A stretch of 64,000 nucleotides of DNA, from the NCBI RefSeq assembly GCF_000003815.2, contig NW_023365733.1:64001-128000 (forward strand), given 5' to 3'. Positions 27,501-36,423 of the stretch are shown piece by piece; the first letter of the stretch is position 1; each line of letters begins with the position of its first letter. This stretch comes from Branchiostoma floridae. Lineage: Eukaryota > Chordata > Leptocardii > Amphioxiformes > Branchiostomatidae. Position numbers and translations under genes: made by a program. The notes under the pieces are model-generated. The model had not been told where the DNA came from, made no database searches, and saw only the letters and a program-made list of their open reading frames with translations.

Positions 27501-30500
27501 AAATAAAGTGAAAGAGAATTTATTGATCAATGGAATCTGTTCATGATGTTTTATAGCATCTGTGGCACCAGGAAGTAGTGGGTGGCCATGTCCATCTAGT
27601 CTAGTATGTTCCTGCTCAAAGTTTTCTGCATGTGAAAGTCCAGTCTGCACCCAGCCACAGACAGAGAAGGATCTGATAATGGGATAAACTGAGTTTTAAA
27701 TTTGACTTGTAAGCTTTCAACGAATGGACTGACCGACAAGCCTGGGGCTCCACTTTACCGACCGTTATATAGAACATCTTATTGACCTCAAGGGTCACGC
27801 TGAACAGCTTTTCATCGTTCAGCCAAACGGACTAAAATTTACATGGTAAAATATCTTGTTCGACTTGACTTACGTTGCAGAAAGATAACGTCGACAGGGT
27901 ACAGTCCGATGGCAATGTCGTAGGTAGAACTTGCTGGCTCCAACCCGGGTTCAAAAGGTAGGTTACCAGTACCATTGGTGAAAACGGCAAAAGCTGTTAT
28001 CTTCGCATCCTGGTAATTTTCGCTTCCCTGAAACAGATAAACAAAAACAGCCTGATATGTGGTGCTGACCAAAGCTGTCAAGTTGAACATTGAAAGAAAA
28101 CTTTTGTAGCTTAAAATAAATATTATGTGTCACTATGTTTCCATCACTGCGAGCAAATATTTCATGTTGCAAGGCAAGAAAAGAGACGTTATACATCTTG
28201 AAAATTCTAAGTATTCTGATTTCTGTTGTGATTGACAACGCCACAATGACGTCAGCAACAACTTCACAATGCCATCATCAAAATGTAGTTTGTAGCTTTC
28301 AGCTAAGGTCTATCATTTTGTGTTTACCAAGTCCAACCCTCTCCATCTCTATGACTTTTCGTAGAAATGAATTTATTTCTAAGGGTAGATCTTAAAATCA
28401 TTAAGAAAGACGCTTACAGCGTTATTATATTTCAGCTATACCATAGGTATGGTGAAATATATTGTATTCGTAATGTTTCTTTCTCCTGTCAAATCTTCAG
28501 AACACGGTATCTCCGTTGTTCTTCAACCGAACGACTTGAAATTTGGCACAAGGGTAGAGTGGGCCAATACCCTTGGACGTTTTTTTTCATTTTTCCCATA
28601 TCTGTCTCTAAAATGATTTTATTAAGGTTTTTGGGTCATCTTAAGACCAAAACTGTATATTTGGGCCCCCTGTACCCTGGTATTATAACCGAATGAGCTG
28701 AAATTTGGTGTAGATAGGCATTAGATAGCTGGTAAAATGATCCAAGTAAAAGTTTTGACATAAACTACTTTAAAATGATTAATTTTGGCACTTGTCTGAT
28801 GGGAAATTTGTTTTCTTTTGGCCTCCTGACGTGACCTTCCGTGACCCCGCACGGAGCCCACACCTGTGCGCGAAGAGGGCGAAGGCTAATTAATATTCAT
28901 AAGCGGGGCCTCACGATTCCGTATATACTGCAGTGTTCCCGCCAGAATTTTTTACAGCGTCGGCACACGGGGCCCGGGGTCCACCGAAGAACGCCGAAGG
29001 CCCCGGCCCGGCAGGGTCCAGGGGCAGAGCCCCGTTGGGGGAAACTCTTGCACTTTGGGCTATTCAGAAGGCTTATTGTATCAGTTTTTAGGGGCATTTC
29101 TGTGATGCAATGGTATATTTTCCCTGTGCTGTTAGCTCCGTACGTTTTTAGAAGGTTCCGTTTATCACAGAACTGCTGTTGTTTCAGAAATCTCACGGAC
29201 TTATGCTTACAAACACGTAAATTGCTAACTTGCAACCAGCGCTTTACTATATACAGTAAATTTCAGCACTTTTCTGAGGGAAAATTGGTTTTCTTTCGGC
29301 CTTTTGCCGTGACGTCACCCCGCAGAGCCCCGCACGTGCAAGTTAAATGAATTTAACGAGCCAGCCAATCAGCGAAAAGGAAGACGAAGTCTAATTAATA
29401 TTCAATAGCGGGGCCTTCCAACCCCGTGTATATAGAAACACGTGCATATCTTGACAACTCAGCGGACGAATGTCACCTTACGCCCGGTTTTATATACATG
29501 TATATAATTATAAAATATTTTTTTTTGCGAGGATTTGGAGTTAACGACAAGGTCATTTGGACGGTAGCAGAAGGTACGCGTTCCTTGAACGTCAGAGTAC
29601 ATGTCTTTGTCGATGAATTTGCCAACATTCCGCGTAGCAATATCTATCATTTTCGGCAGATTTGACTTTGGCTGGGTAAGTTGAGACAATCGAGGAAATG
29701 TTACTTGGCGGAAATCGCGGAAAAATTGGCCAGTTTAGATTTGATAAGTAAGTTTAACAATGGCGAGAATGATTATTAACTTATCAATATTTATCGTTAG
29801 AATGTTTTGAACTGTAAATCTAAACAATTGTGTTACCTGTGCAATGTTTATATGAATAAACATACATTTTGCCAGCACGATGTTGCAGCAACGTGATAAC
29901 TTTATGTCTGTATTATGCCACTTTTATTGTTGAAGGCGCGTAAGCAAATGAACAAGCATGACAAAAGAAATGTTATGATACTATTTATTCGGTAACATTC
30001 ACTTTTATTCACGATTCTAATTTGCAATGCCTGCAAACTCCGATCGGAATCACCCGGACCTTGTACGATTTAAAATGCATTTAAAGTGAAATTGGAATTT
30101 ATGACGAATCCGACACGTTAGTTCAAGGAGCTTTTATCAGATAAAAGCTCCTTGGTTAGTTCAGATTCTTTTCTCAGTAGTCACGCTTCCTATTTTCATA
30201 GTTTAAAAACTATCGACAAAGGAAGCGTTAAAGAATGTTTTTCTCCTGGTGCAAACTGTAAACACACGTCACCCACCACTCGTCTCCGATGTGACGAAGC
30301 CATTCGCGCCATTTTTATTGGATTTTAGACGGAATCGACAGTCGAGCCGTCCACCGCGGCCTTGGCATCGTTTCCTCGCGATCGGTGTCAGCCCTGACTG
30401 CACCGCTGCCCCTTGTCGTTGTCCCTCAACTTAGTTGTAGTAGAAGCAATAGTTTCCGCGTCGTCCACTTGTTGACAGGTCGACGCCTTAGCGAGATACT

Positions 30501-33500
30501 TGTGTATGTTATCCAGTCCCAAACATCGCAGTTTCTCGGTTTATTTTCGCTAAGTTTCGTGCCTCTTCTTGATTGACGTTATGTTACCGCCTTTGTTGGA
30601 GCCGATGCTGGCTGTGATTGGTCGCAAGTTAATTCGATTTTTCGCATAAAGTGGCACGCCCTGTCTAATCGGTATATCTAAAGACTGCAGCCAAGGCTGT
30701 TGTCATGGTAACGACACGTATAACAACATTTCCCACATGCGAATCGGGTTGGGCTCGTCTTGTAAAATTATCGTAGCGGATCCGCTGCAAGTATAAACTT
30801 CGACCCCTATATGTTGTTTTTGGTAAGTTTTTGTCGACACATCTTGGCTTCCGGGTATCGCTCCGAGGACGCAAACAGTGAAGCACCCCGGGCAGCTTGA
30901 CCGATAATGTCATCGCTACGGGCTTTCGAAATTCATTAGGATATTGTGAGATTCTAGGTCCTACAATTTTCTTGCAAATCAGATATGTTAGACCAGATGG
31001 TACATTTTTACTTCCTGTATACTGTATAGGTGTTAGTAGTTCCCGGGGAAAATTTTGTTTGGAAATACGGCGTCGTTGAAAATAGTCTCTTAACTATACG
31101 TTTCAATGGGGGAGAGAAACTGGGGTGTGCCCCTAAATGTTCCATTTTCGAGCAGGGGTTATTTGAGACAGTTAAATGTTGCATGGGAAAAGCTATGGCT
31201 GAAATATGCTGTATTTGCTCCTAAGCAAATGTCGGCCTTTCTAGTTCTGTTTATAATTGTACATTTTATCATCAAGAAATTTGACGGTCAATTCTCCTGA
31301 TTAAACCAAATTCAAATCGATAAGGTTTTTTCATTTTATAGATATTTTTATGTATCTGTGGATAGTTAATTTTGCAATAGCACAACTTTAATGACAGTTT
31401 TCTCCATTATAAAGACCCTGTACTTTGTTTTATTCTGTATGCAAAGTCCATTGTGTATCCTGTTGATGTTGTAACACACTGTAGATTGACAAGAAGTGAC
31501 CCCAAAGGTCAGAGTTGCGGCAATAGAGGCCAACAACAGTTAATTATATACCAGAAGTTACTGTCTAAGATTACAATAAAACGGTTGCTATGTTTGTTTG
31601 AACCATTATTCATTCATGAGAAGCTATAGGGACTGTACATGTTCCCCTTAACATTTGTTTTAGTCTTTGGACCAAGAAAAGGGGCATTAATGATGTAGTT
31701 TATGGGGCGTGAATACTCCGTTTTGGGAGGGTTATGCATGTACTACATTACACTGTTGAACATGAACAATACATACCGTTTTGTACAACGTAGAACAGGT
31801 TTTTTGTAAATAAAATTTCAGTCATAGATAAGATTATTTATAGGGATTGTACATCATACATGATAGAGGTACACAATGTACTGTATTTTGGAACATTTTT
31901 ACAGCGGGCAACAAGTAGTCAATATTAATCTGTATGTAGGGATCGTTAGCTATACGTATAGGGCGTGCATAAAGTACTATATTACTTTGTAAAACCCCTT
32001 GTTCAGACCTCCATACAAATGATAAGGTCGGCAATAATGGCATGTTTTATCTCAACTGTACATTATACGCATGGGAAGTATGTAATGTAGTACATTTTGG
32101 AGCAAAGAAGTTGGTGTCTCTTGTATATGTATAGGCAGAGGGAGAGATAATACAACACTGAATATTTCGTATCGCCCGAGGTATGGCCTTGCCTACAGAA
32201 GGACCGGGTCAACTATTAGTCAACCAAACATCAGATTGATTTGTTTACATGATATGTTTACTTAACTTACCTTTGTAACGCCGTTTGTTTTTGTGACCCT
32301 TAACACGTTTAGGTAGTGTCTACATTGCAGGAAACTTGTAAACTTTCGTCATCAATTATGCAAATAAGGTCCTACTTAATAAATCATAACTCAAGATATT
32401 TACATACCAAATACCATGACAATCCGTCTACCATTTTCAGAGTTATTCTGTTTCTACAACAGAATATATAGTCTACAACAAAATTAGCTCAAACAGTTCA
32501 AAACAAGCCGCCGGGGTTTCCAGACTTACACAACTCACTTCCTGCCCAAAGACGTAACTACCTACAGCCCAAATGTCATGAACCTGGCACTTAAGAAACT
32601 TTTTACCTCCAAATTTGAACCCCCGCTACAGTACCGTAACTCGCCGCTAGAAGGCCCATTATCGAACTTGACCTTTTTTCTCTAACCCCTACCTATCCAC
32701 CAAATATCATGCAAAACCATCCGCAACGTTTTGAGTTATGCTGTCCGCAAATAAACGGACACACACACTCAGTCCGCTAACGTCCTGACGAAAAATGACA
32801 CGCTAACGCTAACTTTTGAACTCGATTTGCCTTTTCGCAACCGCTACTCAAATAACAAATCTGAAATCCACACTCAGCTTCTCGAGTTATATGATGCTGA
32901 CCAACGCATGTACAATATCTTATCATAACCAAAAAAGATAACCTTCCTGGCGAAGGTAATAATAAACTAGAAAGACCGACATTTGCTTCAGAGCAAATAC
33001 AGCATATTTCAGCCATCTCCCTCCCCATTCCAAAATCACCCATGTGCAAAAATTGAACACTTTTGCTTAACAGTCACTTCTACTACACTTAAGCCCAAAA
33101 TTGAATCTTACAAAATTCTCAGTACAAGAATGGACTCTTCCAGTGCACTCCATGTGAATTTTCACAATAGACCAGTCCAGAAACACTCCCACTGAAAACA
33201 TGGCATTTTGATGGAATGTTGATTCAGACTACGTGATTGGTTGCCTCTTTAATTAAGTTACTAGTACATGTATATAGACATGTGCTCATGCTTTAGGTGG
33301 GAGGTCGTTGACCCCTCTGTCCAGTGGAAAATTACAAAAAAAAATTCCCAAATATATCAATTTGAAGTGGTTTATGCCAGAAATTATACATGGGTCATTT
33401 GAATAAATATCTAGTGCACCTATTTACCAAAATTTAGGTCATTTGGTTGTAAGACCAGGAGCCAAGAGTGTACGTTTTTGGTCAAAAAATGACCAAAAAA

Positions 33501-36260
33501 TCCCCCAATTAAGCATTTTGTTGTACTGTATGCCAAAAGTGTTATTAAATCCAAGTGCGCACATGTAGATGGCACTTCTATAACAAATTTCAGGTCATTT
33601 GGTTGTAAAATTAGGGAACAGGAGCCAAAATGTCACTTTGGGGGCAAAAAACTGGCAAAATTAATCATTTTGTTGTACCGTATGCCAAAACTGTTATTGT
33701 ATTTTTGTGGGCATATGATCAAGGCACCTCTGTACCGAATTTCAGGTCATTCGGCTCTAATACCAGGGTACAGGGGGCCAAAATGTACATAAAAATTGCA
33801 AAAAAACATAAATGAAATCATTTTAAAGGCAGGTATACAAAATGAAAAAAAAAACTAAGGGTATTGGCCCACTCTACTCTTGTACCAAATGTCAGGTCGT
33901 TCGGTCCAGGAACGACGGAGATGATTCGATTTGAAGATTTGACAGGAGAAAAAACATTACGAATACAATATATTTCACCATACCTGTGGTATGGCTGAAA
34001 TATAACAAATTCAATATATTTCACCATACCTGTGGTATGGCTGAAATATAACAAATTCAGGGACATGCATGTGAGATTCTGTGATGAGGCAGATTCTAAT
34101 GTACCTTTCTAATGCATAGCCAAGGCATAGCATAAGAAGCTCTAGATGGTTGCCTTTGTTGGCCCGGCCGCTAGGAGCGCCACTCAATCAGGCGCCCTAG
34201 TTATTACAACAAGCAAATATACCAGCACTTATAATGTTACAGAGTTGGGCCAAAAGTTTCATTTTATAAGCTCTAATTATAAACGTCGCCTTTAGAATAC
34301 CATAGAGTGTTCAAAACTGTTCTGTTTTAAAGTTCAGTTGTTATTTATTAGATAGACAAATGTTTATCTTGTTTGTTTTTCCCAGGTGCAAAATCTAAGA
34401 AAATGGCCGGAAAAATCAATCAGCCCGTCGTCATGGCAACAATGAATATGACTTGAAAGAACGTTTTTTTAGAGGTTATATCACTTTGCATGAGCCACCA
34501 AAATATTGATTTGCATAACATATGCCACCGTTGCTTGATTCGGGAATTTGATTCTAGTATATATGGATGTAATATATATTATTTATGACAGGTGGAACAT
34601 TAACATTATAACAAATACCAATCACCCGATTGCCGATACTGCAATACAATTTGATATCTAAGCCATACTACATAGCAGAAACTTCAGTTTTTACCTATCT
34701 AACGCCATGTGACAAAATATTGATATTGACCAACTGGTTTGCCTAACTGATAAATGTGGACCAAGAATCCATTTCGGCAAATGTGAACCGAATCGGTTGC
34801 CTAACTATACCAATTAATAGCACTACATGTTATTTACACCAAACCGTATTCATCTTGTACAGGTGACGCAAAAGATGAGTTATGCTGTTGGTAGGACTAC
34901 CCTAAAATAAATCTTGTGTGAAGATACCGTCGACACCAACGTTTTACAAGAGCCTAGTATCCACAAAACTTTAGGCACTGGTTCTCAATCAAATGTTTGA
35001 TAAAGCTATCATAAATGAGAACTTAAACACCAACACGCACACAATAACATATCCACAAACAGGCAAGAAAACATATGATAATGTTTTATTTCAAATTCAT
35101 GCACATTGGGCTAATTGCAAGAGAAGAAAAATAATACTAAATACATGAAATGAATGAATGTGGCCTGAGTACATGTACATAAACTAAATTCTAACATAGA
35201 AATATTAAGTGGATGAATGTACAAACGATACAGAATAGGGTACTAAGTCTACGTAACTATTACGGGGTTTGACTTCTTCTTTGAAGACAATTGAAAATGA
35301 AACATCCGCATACTCGACCATTTTACTAGACTCTAGTATGATTGAAAATTAAAGCATTGGTTCACAGTCTGGATTCTGGACTGTTAAACATGCAGGCTCG
35401 GGCTGTCTCGTGTCATAATGTATCTGAATTTACTATTTATTAAGGTATGTCAGATGGTAGCCTTGTGTACAGTAAATAATGTATAACAATATTTTGACAT
35501 GCAATAAAAATGTTAAATTCGTAGTCAATTAGCTCTGGACAGAATGAACAAACCCTCTGCTCCATTAGAATTTTTTTTTTAAATCTAATGGGTATTGTGC
35601 TTAACTTGTGGCAGAAAATTCTTTGTTTTGTGTGTGATTGCATTACGTATGTCAAGGCCCTTAATGTTTGAAGGGTAATTGTCTTGTTTATAATCATTGT
35701 TTAAGGTAGACAGAAAAGTTTGAGATTGTTTCTAATAGCGAAATGCCAGTTTTGTACATATATAAAGAAAAGCTTTATTGACACAACAAAAGTAAAGCGA
35801 CTTTCGTGAGGTCTATAACCATTTACAGTACATATACAGGTATCTGTAGATATGAGTAAGTCAACATTTAGTTGCTTGTCATTTTCACTCCCGGTTCTAC
35901 GGTATGAAAAGTTTTGGATTTATTTGCATATTTGTTTACATGTACAGTAAGTGTTATCGGATACTGTTCTCCAAATAAAACAACATTGTGTGCCTCACGA
36001 AGAAGGGCATCTTCGAGCAAATTAATTAGGTTCCAGCTGCATTTTTGCATCAATCATAGTTCCCAATTCTTCTCTGACACTATCTTTTCTGGAAACGCAT
36101 ATCAATGGTGTCAGGTTCTGAGATAAAGTTGATTTGCGTCTAGGGTTCTAAGTTGGAGGCCGTTCTCTCGTAAAGTTTGGTTATTGGCATGACGCAATAT
36201 TTAGTGTTTCTTTCTTTCTTTCTTTCTTTCTTCCTTTCTTCCTTTCTTTCTTTCTTTATT

Positions 36261-36306
<46 letters not shown>

Positions 36307-36313
36307 TTTCTTC

Positions 36314-36358
<45 letters not shown>

Positions 36359-36373
36359 TTTCTTCCTTTCTTC

Positions 36374-36423
<50 letters not shown>

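Larger units (their letters stand above)
28425..34060. repeat. Large nested inverted-repeat region in gene B intron 2
   Basis: R3 repeats at 28430-28720 (plus) and 33720-34000 (minus) are inverted copies ending in the same tatatttca...ccatacc..aggtatgg..gaaatata cap. Inside them R2 copies at 31136 (plus) and 32960 (minus) are again inverted. The region may be one large element with long arms or a stack of insertions. Confidence 0.6.

Noticed and set aside
28841-29350. 169-codon plus-strand open frame
   Set aside because: Covers a GC-rich duplicated repeat block; no domain, and the duplicated copy does not keep the frame.
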